The position numbers and the translations under genes were made by a program. The notes under the pieces are model-generated. The model made no database searches, was not told where the DNA came from, and saw only the letters and a program-made list of their open reading frames with translations. A DNA stretch of 64,000 nucleotides from Lentinula raphanica (lineage: Eukaryota > Basidiomycota > Agaricomycetes > Agaricales > Omphalotaceae): the NCBI GenBank assembly GCA_027919835.1, contig JANVFP010000005.1, forward strand, positions 496,001-560,000, read 5' to 3'. Below, in pieces: positions 22,801 through 33,875 of this stretch. How positions within the stretch are numbered: position 1 is the first letter of the stretch; each line of letters opens with the position of its first letter.

Positions 22801-25437
22801 AAACACAACAATGTCGTCTATGTATACCAGCGTGAAAATCCACAGAAAAGGTGCAAGGACACTCTGCATTATTCGTTGGAACACCGAGGGACCATTTCGC
22901 AGACCAAAGGGCATTCTCTTGAATTGAAATAATCCTAAGTGACAGCGGAAAGCCGTTTTCTCTTTGTCGTCTTCATTCATCCGAATCTGAGTGAAGCCCG
23001 CAAGGGCGTCGAAGGAGGAGAGTACCTGCGATCTGGATAAGGCCTGTATGATTTCGGATTGGCGAGGTATTGGAAACTCATCAGGAATAGTCCTAGCGTT
23101 GAGTTTCCGATAGTCTATAGCAAAACGAGGTTTGCCCTTCTGGAAAACAACCACCACCGGAAATCCCCATGGGCTTGTCGACGATTCGATAACCTCCGCT
23201 TCCAACCAAGCCTTAACTTGTTTTTCTATCACCTGCCTCTTCAGCGGCGATGCAGCGTACATTGGCAAGGAAACAGGGGTAGAATCAGGCTTAAGATTAA
23301 TAGGTACTCGTCCCGGATAGTCACCCAGTCTTCCATCCAGACTGAATGCGAGCTTGTTTTTTCTCAACACCTCTTCGAGCCTCGGTCTTATATGATCGGG
23401 TATATCAGGTCCCAAGTTCACCAGTGAAGATAAATCTAAGTCTTCGTCGGGAATGACTGTATCTGGATCCTCTGCCAAGGCGGAAGTCTTAGGGCCCGAG
23501 GGCTCGTCTGAATACTCCTCTTCATCCTTGTGGGATGCTTCCTCGAGGTCAATATCGCAAGGAACCCCTCGTACCATATCCTGTGCCTTCAAGGTTCCTT
23601 TGATCTGGAGCTTGATCATATCGACAGCTGACGCGTATACATCCTCGAGTTCGTCCGAAGGATTATCGAATGTTTCTGGATTAGTGAGATACCCAAGGAT
23701 ATCGCCTTCCTTGATAACCCATGGCCGCATCGATGTGTTTGCTATTGGAAGATGAGGATTTTCAGAATTGACCCAAGTACGAGGAGCCGCAAGAACCGAT
23801 GTGTCTTCCGTCCCGATAATGAACTGTTCGACCATCCAGTCATCTCTTCCTGCGAAAGGCCCAACGATCGGAACGGAGTGTACGGCACCAGGACTCAAAG
23901 TCAGATCTTTTGCGGCACGTACTAAAGGGAGGTCTACAGGGTTTCTCCTTCGACGATTTTTCTCCCTTTGGGTCGCTCTCCTCCTAATGAAGGGCTGTAC
24001 CGGAAAGGTGCGTCTCCATTCAAAGCCTAATTTATCGGATTTCGACGACGAAGCGTGGATGACCTTAGAAGAACCTTTGACCGATATGGAACAGTTTCCC
24101 GACGCGTCCCGTACAACGCCAAGCTCGTACGAGGTTTGGAAATCTTCGCCGAGCAGTAGAGGAACCTTCATATTCCGGACTACGTATGCCTCAGTATCGA
24201 AACAAAGCCAGGATCCATCTGTGGAGGGAGCGAAGAGGGGAAATCGGACAAATCCTAAGACCTTGGCTTCCCCTGTTAGATGGTATAAGCTCATTCTCAA
24301 TCCCGATTTCAACTTCCCTAGTTCTGGTCGTGATCGATAAAAGTCTTCTGACATGAGTGTAATGTCGGCTCCCAAATCTAGACGGGCTTCCACACTTGGA
24401 CTATCCGGTGAGTGTACGAAGGCTTGTAGGTGTAACGCGCGTGTTCCTAGTGAGCCCATTCCCTCCGGCAAAGCTCTCCTCTTCTGAATCTTTTCAACAT
24501 GTCTTCCTGCGGAATCGATATCTACCAGAGCCGAGGGAGGGTTAGAGATGGAACGAGATCGTCTCCGGGCGTCCTTCCTTGAGATGGCTCTGGAAATTGG
24601 TCTCTCCGATTCTCTCTGCTTGCCTTTACGCTCATGTTTGAAGAAACGTCGAGTGTTCCTGTTATCCAAGTTATAGGCCTTATGAGTCTCAAGGTGTGCT
24701 TTCTTAGCACCACCTGTCAGGGAGGAGGGGTTGATCTTATCCATAGTCTGTGCTTTATTAGCACCAGATTCGAACGTCGGTTCACTGGATAGGTGTGCTT
24801 CCTCAGCACCACCGTGGTCTCGATCACTCTCCGTTCCCACAGACAAAACATTTAAGGCTAACTCAGATTGACCCAAGCAAGCTACAAAGTACAAGCGGTC
24901 CTCATCCTCTATCTCTGCTTCGGAAATGTTAACCTGAACCCGGTTCAGTTTCTTCAATGCCAGCCACTGACCATAATACTTGCAATCTCTGGAAAAATGC
25001 ATCGGGGAAGCGCAGATGTAACAAGTTCTGCCATCCGTCGGCAGTACCTTACTTCTAATGGAATCGTCACGGTCGAACTTGACTGGTCCTGAACTCGAGG
25101 GAACTTGATTGCTCGAATTTCCCGGAAACTGCTTGTCGTTCCTCCTACGATCAGCTGTGGCCACCACCAACTCTCGTTCAGACTGGTCCTGGTCCTCTTC
25201 CTCAGCATCAGATGTGTCTTCGCGGACTTCTGTCAAGTAAGCTTTCCGCGGAAAGGATCGTTTCCTGTTACCCCACCCGGATCCTGCTCGACTCAACTCC
25301 TTAAAGTTTTCTTCAGTTTTCCATACCGTTATCAAGGTTAGAGCTATTAGTTTAGCTTGGGCTTGAAGTTGCACAACTGTCGGACAGTTCCTCTCATTCA
25401 GGTGTGGTTCCCAGGAGGGGGGGCAGTGCTAAGCAAA
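19855..25437 (-). CDS. Gypsy pol: zinc knuckle, protease, RT, RNase H, integrase, chromodomain (one in-frame stop)
   Basis: Domains in order: CCHC knuckle (CYICASPMHFSRDC, ~25030); aspartic protease with DLGAD where DSGAD is expected (~24370); RT with YIDD (~22810) and FAIDYRKLNARTIPDEFPIP; RNase H (LYTDASDVALGACL); integrase with an HHCC-type finger (CDVCQ) and D, D, E in SLDLITG, ISDRDKRW and QTDGQTEVLN. After TGA at 20530-20532 the same frame goes on to a chromodomain (~20050-19890; YEVEAILGHRL, YLVRWKGFDAEDDSWV), which usually guides integration to marked chromatin. The stop falls at STGY*PDLLL, so the chain is probably truncated. Pol is joined to gag through a frame break near 25425. Confidence 0.92.
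21489..21504. repeat. Micro-hairpin copy 3
   Basis: GTGCTTCATCAGCACC with GGAA / TTCC flanks pairing. Lies in the linker between RNase H and integrase. Confidence 0.85.
21591..21606. repeat. Micro-hairpin copy 4
   Basis: GTGCTTCGGGAGCACC with CGAA / TTCG flanks pairing. Same linker as copy 3. Confidence 0.85.
24696..24711. repeat. Micro-hairpin copy 5
   Basis: GTGCTTTCTTAGCACC with AGGT / ACCT flanks pairing. In the linker between zinc knuckle and protease. Confidence 0.85.
24750..24765. repeat. Micro-hairpin copy 6
   Basis: GTGCTTTATTAGCACC with TCT / AGA flanks pairing. Same linker as copies 5 and 7. Confidence 0.85.
24795..24810. repeat. Micro-hairpin copy 7
   Basis: GTGCTTCCTCAGCACC with GGT / ACC flanks pairing. 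Confidence 0.85.
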
Positions 25438-27147
25438 CGCGCGACATATAGATAGGATGGAGGAAGGTAGCGTAGTGGTTACGTCTTTGAATAAAGGCTA
25501 ACGGAGACTCGTTTTTATGGTCGTGTTGTCTAAACCGTATCGCATCGAATTCCAAGGTCCTGTCCGTGACCCAGCTTCGGTCCATAAAAGAGGCGCGTAT
25601 AAAATTGTCCATATGCCACCACGTTTCCAAAAGATATTCCTTCTCGGGTTGAGGTATGGTGAGCCACCAGCTCCTGGCCGTACCGGTAAGGTGATCCGGA
25701 GCCCAGGTGCCCAAACCTCTGGCCAGCAGCTCCGAACGTGAGGCCAATTCATACATTCGAAGGAGGTAGTCGATAAGGGCTTTGCCATCTCCATCCCAGG
25801 AGGGTATGTCGGACATTTGTAGTTTGTTATTAAGCTGCCATGCGAGGGGATCGTTAAAAGGATTAGGAGGATAGATGAAAGCATGAGGTCCTCCTGAACC
25901 TCCGGGACCTCCTGGGCCTCCTGGACCTCCTGGACCTCCTGGACCACTAGGATCACCCGAACCACCCCGACCGCCGAATCCTCCTGGGCCTCCGGGACCA
26001 CCGGGACTCCCTGCACTACTGGGACCTCCGGAACCTCCAGGGCCACCTGAACCACGTCGACCTCCTGACCCGCCTGATCCTATCGAACTCGGAGGACCCT
26101 TTTCTCCCGGTAGTTGATCTGGAACTTGTAAAAGATCTATAATCCCTGGAATGGGAACGTATGAGCTGCCCCCCAAAGTCGTGTCCCTTTCTTCGTGAGT
26201 ACGAGCTGTAAGCGAGGGCTGGACCGTTGGAACTGTTGACCGCACATTCTGAGTCCAGTTAGAAAGGGTTTCCTTGTATTCACCGGGTTTGGTTCGATCG
26301 TGATTCTGTCGAGCAGATATCCGATTCCATTCTGACATCGTTAGACCTTCGTTTGATGGAAGAATGGACTTGGACGTGGAAGCCATCTCTCTGTTGATTC
26401 CAATACCTGGTATACTCCTCACCGGCTGGTTCCGAATAATCGCAGATAGGGAAGGAGGCATGGGCTTCGAGGAAGGAGACACCTCCTTGAACGTAACCCG
26501 AGGGTTCGTATCAAGTTCTCCGTGCTTCCTAGCACCGGATTTAGGTGTCGCGTCGTGCTTTGAAGCACCAACCACTTCCTGAGAAGGAGCCACGGCAGAG
26601 ATCGGCATCGTATACGTAGACACCGACTCGTTGCGACCCGTATCATCTGAGTGGTGCGGGGCAATCCTCGAGGTCGCATTGAGTCTTGAAGGTCGATATA
26701 TCACTTGAGGGATAGCGCGCGAAGGGTTCCCATAAGTTTCGAAGATAGCTTGGGGAGTCATAGAAGGAAGCTGGATGGCTCGGGCATACTCTGGTCTGGA
26801 CAGCAATTTTCCCAGTTCTAAGGGGCCAGACTCCTCGCCGAAGTCCTCTCGTATTTCTGAGATAGTCGAGAACGCGGTACCAACAATTTCCGACTGACTT
26901 CCATCCTCAGGACCGACTATTCCGGCGTCGTGACGTATAAGTCGTAGCATGTCGGCGATGCGGGTATCCGCCTGCTTAACCAGATTTTGAGAAGTCTCGC
27001 CAAGATACTGGATCCATCCGTCAAGCACTACTTCATGTTCGATCCGAAGTTCAAGTTTCTTTTAACCCTGGCTGGCCCTTCAGAGATTGACCTGTTGCTT
27101 ACTACTCTGAAAGCCTTGAAGATTCGAGCAGAGCAGGCGGCACAGGA
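25394..27147 (-). CDS. Gypsy gag, C-terminal part
   Basis: The open frame 27028-25394 (544 codons) reads as the main body of a retrotransposon gag, with further gag-like coding up to the palindrome boundary in two other frames. It has a long disordered region, then a collagen-like Gly/Pro tract (about 26080-25890, repeated GGPGG), then a capsid-like stretch ([36 protein letters not shown]). It ends out of frame with pol. The peptide [20 protein letters not shown], typical of this gag region, is found in the pol frame just after a run of seven C, so gag and pol were probably one frame. A second break lies in an A-rich run near 27050. Confidence 0.85.
26522..26536. repeat. Micro-hairpin copy 8
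   Basis: GTGCTTCCTAGCACC with TCC / GGA flanks pairing. In the disordered part of gag. Confidence 0.85.
26555..26569. repeat. Micro-hairpin copy 9
   Basis: GTGCTTTGAAGCACC. The core is intact, but the flanks hardly pair; this is the weakest copy. Confidence 0.7.
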
Positions 27148-27149
27148 TA

Positions 27150-28557
27150 CTGTGAAGCTTTTGTAAAAAGACCTGATGAGTTATCCAGGAGCTTTTGAAA
27201 ATAGTTGTGACGACACAGAGGGGGCTCCGGAAATGGCTCCGGGGGGTGGGCATGCCTGTCACCACCTGTCACATCTGACCTATATTTACTGTTTTGGGTA
27301 ATTAATAATTATCCAGATATTAAATAAGCAGTACATTTGTAAAAAAACCTGATAAACTATTAAAATCCAAAAAAACCCAAAAAAACCTAATTAGGTCAAA
27401 TCGGGGTATGTAAACAAAATAGCCTTATATGGTAAAAATGCTGTAGGATCTATCTAGGTGCTAAAAATAGCCAAAAAATCACTAAAAATGCTAAAAATAT
27501 GTAGGAATGGTATATAGCCTATTGCAGATCCAGGCATCCAAAAATTCCCAAAAAAGGAAATTTTGGATGATGTCATCTTGTAGCAAAAAATCTGAAAAAA
27601 ATCCTAAAAATAGTCAAAAAATTCAGGGGTGCCTTGTTGGCCCTGAAAATGCAAAATAAAAAAAAATACGCGACAAGTGTAAAAAATTTTTGTTACTCCA
27701 AATCATACCAAATCCACTATATAGTCAGTATATATAATGTATATGCTATATTTAGCATCCTAGTACCCTCATTGGGCTAAAAATAGAACTTGATCTCATC
27801 TGGTAGCAAAAAATCTGAAAAAATCATAAAAAATACTCAAAAAAATTAGGGGTGCCTCATTGGCCCTGAAAATGCAAAATAAAAAAATTTACACGACACA
27901 ATTGAAAAACAACATCATTCCAAATCTTATCAAATTTACTATATAGTTAGTATATATTATGTATATACTATTTATAGCATCCCTAGTACCCTCAATCACT
28001 TATATCACTCAAGAATCCTACCAAACTGACAACATTGAGTAAATGTAATGTACATGGTATTTTTAGCACACCTAGTACCCTTAAAAACTCAGAACAATTT
28101 ATATCACTCAATATGTTCAGTATACTTAGTACTCATCACATTTAACACACTAAAACTCGGAACAGTACTTATATGTATCATACTTAACACAGTTGGCAAT
28201 GAAAATACTCAAAACAGTGTTATCAGTCACTATACTTAACACACTTAACAGTCAAAAAGTCGGAATAATGTTACTTGATATACATAACACACTCATTGTT
28301 ATACTACAACACACTTATAACAACGAGTTTTGGGCGCTTATGGGTGCTTATTTGGTATTTTTGAGTCAAAATTCTTTAATAGCACACTCAATAATTTTTG
28401 TGTGGGGTTTATACTGTGTAAGGATGTTGTTTATATCATACTACACTTGATACAATTCGGAGGACTCAAGATTACAGCCTGTGGGGCTGGCTATATTGTG
28501 ATCTTTTGTAATATAACAGTGTTTTATGTAAATGTCAATGCATATGTCCATGTAATG
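27150..28557 (+). repeat. Left arm of the palindrome
   Basis: Near-identical inverted partner of 28832-30239, with only scattered single-base differences and small run-length changes. Confidence 0.9.
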
Positions 28558-28831
28558 CAAGTATACTGATAGTGGTTCATGAAGGAATGACTCCTACAGT
28601 CTACTAGAAGTGTCTGGACATGGTTCAGATACTCACTATGACTATTGGACTCTGTGATATATATGTACATGTTTCGTGTACACTATAGATGTCTACACCT
28701 ACTTACATGTAACAATAGATGTCATATTCAATGACCCCCATTACAGATCTCTTGGCTGTATCACATAGAGTTAGCATGGAATAGGTTGTAGAATGACTCT
28801 TTCCATGACCCAGTCGCAGTTTGACTTCATA

Positions 28832-30239
28832 ACATGGGTGTATGCATTGACATTTACATAAAACACTGTTATATCACAAAAGATCACAATATAGCCAGCC
28901 CCACAGGCTGTAATCTTGAGTTCTCCGAATTGTATCAAGTGTAGTATGATATAAACAACATCCTTACACAGTATAAACCCCACACAAAAATTATTGAGTG
29001 TGCTATTAAAGAATTTTGACTCAAAAATACCAAATAAGCACCCATAAGCGCCCAAAACTCGTTGTTATAAGTGTGTTGTAGTATAACAATGAGTGTGTTA
29101 TGTATATCAAGTAACATTATTCCGACTTTTTGACTGTTAAGTGTGTTAAGTATAGTGACTGATAACACTGTTTTGAGTATTTTCATTGCCAACTGTGTTA
29201 AGTATGATACATATAAGTACTGTTCCGAGTTTTAGTGTGTTAAATGTGATGAGTACTAAGTATACTGAACATATTGAGTGATATAAATTGTTCTGAGTTT
29301 TTAAGGGTACTAGGTGTGCTAAAAATACCATGTACATTACATTTACTCAATGTTGTCAGTTTGGTAGGATTCTTGAGTGATATAAGTGATTGAGGGTACT
29401 AGGGATGCTATAAATAGTATATACATAATATATACTAACTATATAGTAAATTTGATAAGATTTGGAATGATGTTGTTTTTCAATTGTGTCGTGTAAATTT
29501 TTTTATTTTGCATTTTCAGGGCCAATGAGGCACCCCTAATTTTTTTGAGTATTTTTTATGATTTTTTCAGATTTTTTGCTACCAGATGAGATCAAGTTCT
29601 ATTTTTAGCCCAATGAGGGTACTAGGATGCTAAATATAGCATATACATTATATATACTGACTATATAGTGGATTTGGTATGATTTGGAGTAACAAAAATT
29701 TTTTACACTTGTCGCGTATTTTTTTTATTTTGCATTTTCAGGGCCAACAAGGCACCCCTGAATTTTTTGACTATTTTTAGGATTTTTTTCAGATTTTTTG
29801 CTACAAGATGACATCATCATCAAAAATTTCCTTTTTTGGGAATTTTTGGATGCCTGGATCTGCAATAGGCTATATACCATTCCTACATATTTTTAGCATT
29901 TTTAGTGATTTTTTGGCTATTTTTAGCATCTAGATAGATCCTACAGCATTTTTTACCATATAAGGCTATTTTGTTTACATACCCCGATTTGACCTAATTA
30001 GGTTTTTTTTGGGTTTTTTTGAATTTTAATAGTTTATCAGGATTTTTTACAAATGTACCGCTTATTTAATATCTGGATAATTATTAATTACCCAAAACAG
30101 TAAATATAGGTCAGATGTGACAGGTGGTGACAGGCATGCCCACCCCCCGGAGCCATTTCCGGAGCCCCCTCTGTGTCGTCACAACTATTTTCAAAAGCTC
30201 CTGGATAACTCATCAGGTCTTTTTACAAAAGCTTTACAG
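28832..30239 (-). repeat. Right arm of the palindrome
   Basis: Inverted partner of 27150-28557. The inner boundary is set where the arms diverge, near AATGCATA. Confidence 0.9.
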
Positions 30240-30241
30240 TA

Positions 30242-31164
30242 TCAGCTGGGTTAAGAGCTAACGCCATATGGGTGACTGCTTCGAGCTTCTCGTATTGCAA
30301 CGCCCAGCACCTTCCTTTCACGTCGTCCAGCTCGGAAACCTGTTTGAGGTCCTCACGACCGAAATTAAGGTTTGGAAATGCGGAAACGTAAGTTTGGACC
30401 GAAGTGTACATGCCAAATGGGAACTCAGTGATCATGGGGGCCGTCCAGCGGATAACTGCCTCCCTAAGCTCGGTCGTCTGCTCTAGATTGAGACCCAGGA
30501 CAACATCGTTCTTGATACCGAACGGGGCCAGAGGATCGTCTACGGGATTCGAGAAGTCAAAGAGTGGGTGATACTTCAAACATGAAGCAGAAATGGGTTC
30601 GTCGCGCGCGGTAACAACACCATGATTGGGAAGAATTAAGGGATAAAGGCTCATACTGTCATTGGAGGAAATGGTCTCACTCCTCTGGCGTCCTTCTTCG
30701 GTCACTTCAGCTTTCTCTGGCTCTTTTCCCTTGCTGGGAGTCATCGTTGAGAGAGAAGATAATGGAGATAAGTCAAGAACATCCGTCGTAGGATTCTCGA
30801 CTGACGCGGCGTGCTTCTGAGCACCGCCTTCTCCACCTTTGGGCACGAACCCTTTCGCACCCAAGGGATTCTTGCGTCTCGGCTTTGCAGGCGTAGGCGA
30901 AGCAGGAGTCGATTCAGGTTTAGATTTCTTCGATGAGGATGGGCCTGGAGCTGCCTGAAGGGACTTCGACATGGCTCGAGTCTTGCGAGCAGGTGCTGGG
31001 ATGGTTTCGTCTTCTTCTTTGTCCACTCGAGAACCTCCAGGAGTCAAAGAACTGGGAGGAGGGGCCGGCTTTGGACCAAGGCCAATGTTAGTTTCAGGCT
31101 TCTTCTTGGAGGGGTTCATTGTAAAGGAATTGGGGTATTCGAGGAAGGCGAGAAGGTAATCCAA
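30242..31164 (-). CDS. Gypsy gag, N-terminal part (cut by the palindrome)
   Basis: Open frame of about 308 codons from 31164, or from the likelier internal ATG at 31119 (MNPSKKKPETNIG), to the palindrome insertion. The first half is basic, Pro/Ser-rich and disordered. The second half (LKYHPLFDFSNPVDDPLAPF, TAPMITEFPFG) looks folded. It is the first ORF after the leader and in phase with gag by position, so it is read as the gag N-terminus. It ends inside the palindrome at a TAA. Confidence 0.75.
30813..30827. repeat. Micro-hairpin copy 10
   Basis: GTGCTTCTGAGCACC with GGC / GCC flanks pairing. In the N-terminal gag coding region. Confidence 0.85.
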
Positions 31165-31293
31165 CGAACACGAGGATCCGTCGTGTCTCTATCCGCTTAA
31201 CAGAGCTTGGAGTGATGCAGACTGAATGTGTTCTTTGAGAGTAATGTTCTGATTCTCGGCTGGGTAAGAGCTACGTCCTTTGACAGACAACCT

Positions 31294-31308
31294 GTGCTTC
31301 TGAGCACC
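31294..31308. repeat. Micro-hairpin copy 11
   Basis: GTGCTTCTGAGCACC with CCT / AGG flanks pairing. In the untranslated leader. Confidence 0.85.
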
Positions 31309-31418
31309 AGGAATTCGCTCACGAGAATGACAGAGAGGAAGTGAATGTTAAAGATATATTGGAAATCAGAAACGAACTACAGGCGTCGTTATGATAGTCC
31401 AATACAGTCGTATAGGAT

Positions 31419-31433
31419 GTGCTTATAAGCACC
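31419..31433. repeat. Micro-hairpin copy 12
   Basis: GTGCTTATAAGCACC with GGAT / ATCC flanks pairing. In the untranslated leader close to the primer-binding site. Confidence 0.85.
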
Positions 31434-31496
31434 ATCCACGGCTAGGTGAGATATAACTCCTAACGACTCTCCAAATCCTGACCAGCGGTAGGGAGT

Positions 31497-31514
31497 TCCG
31501 CGGTACCCCCACCA
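31497..31514 (-). promoter_or_regulatory. Candidate tRNA primer-binding site
   Basis: One base after the 5' LTR on the minus strand comes TGGTGGGGGTACCGCGGA. It would pair with a tRNA ending GGTACCCCCACCA. The tRNA species cannot be named from this window. Confidence 0.6.
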
Positions 31515-31515
31515 A

Positions 31516-31915
31516 TGTGAAGCGTTGGTGTAAAAGATGAACTCCGACTACTATTGCTGGTAGACGGATCGTCGTAACGAGGTCGAGGCCGAGTGGAGAA
31601 AGAGGAACGCGCGAGAGATGAGTCGAGCGCGAGAATGAGTTTCTTGTGTCCCTAGAAGAGGGTCGCGTTACCCTACGAAAGGGATCCTGTGACTCTGGAT
31701 TATGAGGTGATGTCTCCCTTCACAGGGGAGCAGTCTATGGATGCCCAGCCGAGGATATCGTCGCGTAGGGACCCGAAGCAGATGACGAGGTTCACACCAT
31801 AGAGGTAACAAGTAAAGCAAAAATCATATTATGTAATGTCAAACACTGTATTGTAAGTCTCTTCTAAGTATGTCCCAACGGAGGAGTATAGTCTATACCA
31901 CTACTATCCTTCACA
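31516..31915 (-). repeat. 5' LTR of the Gypsy element (element orientation)
   Basis: 400 bp copy of 16601-17000. TAAAA at 31916-31920 is the target duplication. In element orientation this copy would hold the promoter. Confidence 0.97.
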
Positions 31916-31920
31916 TAAAA

Positions 31921-33875
31921 TATGAAACCAACTCACAACGGATGGCTGACATGATGAGAACACACCATGAGCAAATTCAAGGAGATGAACCGGACACTAA
32001 TGAACATGAACGGGAAACTGCAATTGCCGAAGCACTAGAGAGAATTGATACACATATCACAGAGGAAGCAAATGAATCTCTAAACCAAAAACTTACTGAT
32101 GAAGACGTCCGCGAAGCGCTCAAGCTGTCCGCCAACCATAAGGCTCCTGGTCTAAATGGCATTAGCTACGAAATCTGGAAGACTATCAATGCACGATACC
32201 AGAATGCAAAGGCACATAATAAGCCAGCATTCAATATCGTTAAGACCCTGCGAATGGTATATAATGAGATAGAAACATTCGGAATTGCCCCGAGGACCAC
32301 CTTCTCTGAAAGCTGGATGTGCCCCTTATACAAAAAGGGGACAAGGCGGTCATAGCAAATTATAGACCAATATCACTCCTGAATTCAGACTACAAAATCA
32401 TGACAAAAGCACTCACAATAAAGCTAGCAAAAGCCGCCCCACAAATAATAAATGAAGCACAGGCTGGATTTGTACCGGGGCGCCATATCTATGACCAGAT
32501 ATGGCTCTCGAAACTAGTCATTGACTTGGCCGAGGTGTCCGAGCAAGATGGAGCAATCATAGCACTAGATCAAGAGAAAGCCTATGACAAAATCAAGCAT
32601 GATTACCTGTGGAGAGCATTGGAACGATATGGATTACCAGAGATGTTCATCAACACAGTTAAAGCCCTATATAGTAATGCATACACATCGGTGATGGTGA
32701 ATGGGATGAAAAGCACCTCACCCTTTAAGGTAACTCGAGGAGTAAGACAGGGAGACCCACTCTCATGTTTGCTGTTTGACATAGCAATTGAACCCCTTGG
32801 GGAGGCACTACGGAAATCCAACCTCGATGGAATAAAAATCCCTGGAAAGGCAGAGCGGTTAATAGCAACATTTTTTGCAGATGATACAACAGTTTACCTA
32901 TCCAAGAACGATGACTTCGACACTCTCCAAAGAATCCTGATGAAATGGTGTCTCGCCTCTGGAGCGAAATTCAATATAAGCAAGACGGAGATAGTCCCGA
33001 TTGGGTCTCCCGCACACCGTGAAAATGTGCGTCAGCAGCGTTATCTGAATGGACAGGATGGCACACAGATACCCGACCACATCAAAATTGCACGAGAAGG
33101 GGAGGCAATCCGAACGCTTGGTGCCCTCATCGGAAACAACATTAGCCAACTCGCGCCGTGGACCAAGGTAATTGAAAAGATTGATGCCTCACTAGCACGC
33201 TGGGAGCAAAGTAGACCAACCATGGAGGGCCGACGGCTGATCATCTCCATGATCGTTGGTGGAATGACTCAATACCTGACAAAAGTTCAGGGAATGCCTA
33301 GAGAAGTGGAGACCCGCCTAGAGAAACGTATCAGGAAATTCCTCTGGGACGATAAAACTCTGGTAAGGGTAAATAAAGAAACTATATACGCACCAATTGA
33401 AGAAGGCGGCCGCCAGTTGCTGGATTTGCTTGCTCGAAACGAAGCTATCCTTGTCACATGGCTACAAAGTTACCTGAACCTAAACAATGACAGAGCTACG
33501 TGGACGTTTGTTGCGGATGCTATACTGGCGCATCATGTGCCAAGCAAATATGCTAACCTGAAAGAAAGGGAGAAGATAAATGTATTCCTACAATCCTGGA
33601 ACTCAAACATAAGCAAATTGCCAAAGGATCTAAGGGACATGATCAGCGTAGCCAAAAAATATGGAGTCCGACCTGAAGGTCTTGCCTTTTCACGCGAAAT
33701 AATTCGCCAGATGCCAATCTGGCTCCACGGTGAGGCCAAAGATGCCCACAAACTCCATAACAGCAAGGAGAGCCGCTGCCTCCGTCAGAACCATGGAGTG
33801 ATAACAGTAGGGGACATTGAAGCCCAAGCGAAGAACATCCGGACTGCAAGACATGGTCGTCGACGAAACTGCTGA
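31921..33875 (+). CDS. LINE ORF2, middle part: reverse transcriptase (frameshifted)
   Basis: Resumes the ORF2 frame after the Gypsy element. RT blocks are in order: ANHKAPGLNGISYEIWK, RPISLLNSDYKIMTKAL, EAQAGFVPGRHIYDQ, IIALDQEKAYDKIKHDYLW, TRGVRQGDPLSCLLFDIAIE, and the catalytic FADDTTVYL. At 32331-32340 (five A, four G) one base is missing: PLYKKG leaves the frame and KGDKAVIANYRP continues in the -1 frame. The thumb region is followed by an in-frame TGA at 33873-33875. Reverse transcribes the element RNA at the nicked target. Confidence 0.9.

Larger units (their letters stand above)
27150..30239. mobile_element. 3.09 kb palindromic (foldback-type) DNA element inserted in gag
   Basis: Two near-identical inverted arms of about 1.4 kb (27150 to ~28557 and ~28832 to 30239) flank an unrelated centre of about 270 bp. 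Outer ends read CTGTGAAGCTTTTGTAAAAAG on the left and, complemented, CTGTAAAGCTTTTGTAAAAAG on the right. TA lies next to both ends (27148-27149, 30240-30241), consistent with a TA target duplication as in Tc1/mariner-type transposons. The arms are AT-rich and contain an internal duplication (GTAGCAAAAAATCTGAAAAA near 27580 and 27810). No transposase is present, so it is non-autonomous. The short frames on the arms mirror each other and are probably not genes. Confidence 0.9.
16601..31915 (-). mobile_element. 15.3 kb chromodomain Gypsy LTR retrotransposon nested in the LINE
   Basis: Two 400 bp LTRs in direct orientation (16601-17000, 31516-31915), each TGTGAAG...CTTCACA, with a TAAAA target duplication on both sides. 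The coding strand is minus: leader, gag, protease, RT, RNase H, integrase and chromodomain, then an extra ORF. Pol order and the chromodomain place it with chromoviruses. The LTRs differ at one position (C at 16954, T at 31869), so insertion was recent. It is about twice the usual Gypsy size; the excess is an extra 850-codon ORF and a 3.09 kb palindromic insertion in gag. It carries twelve copies of a conserved hairpin. Confidence 0.97.

Noticed and set aside
25394..25440. Programmed frameshift between gag and pol
   Set aside because: The break is at a C7 run inside a conserved gag peptide rather than at a domain boundary, and similar base-run breaks occur in host genes.
28048..29337. Paired identical ORFs of 63, 85 and 79-94 codons
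   Set aside because: Mirror copies on the palindrome arms; AT-rich with no recognisable domain, best explained as chance frames.
19623..31433. CRISPR-like or tandem array interpretation of the hairpin copies
   Set aside because: Spacing is irregular (about 50 bp to 4 kb), the genome is eukaryotic, and copies lie inside coding frames.
32319..32355. Programmed -1 frameshift in LINE ORF2 at CAAAAAGGGG
   Set aside because: The heptamer is only loosely slippery and a frameshift in the middle of the RT fingers would be pointless; a lost base is simpler.
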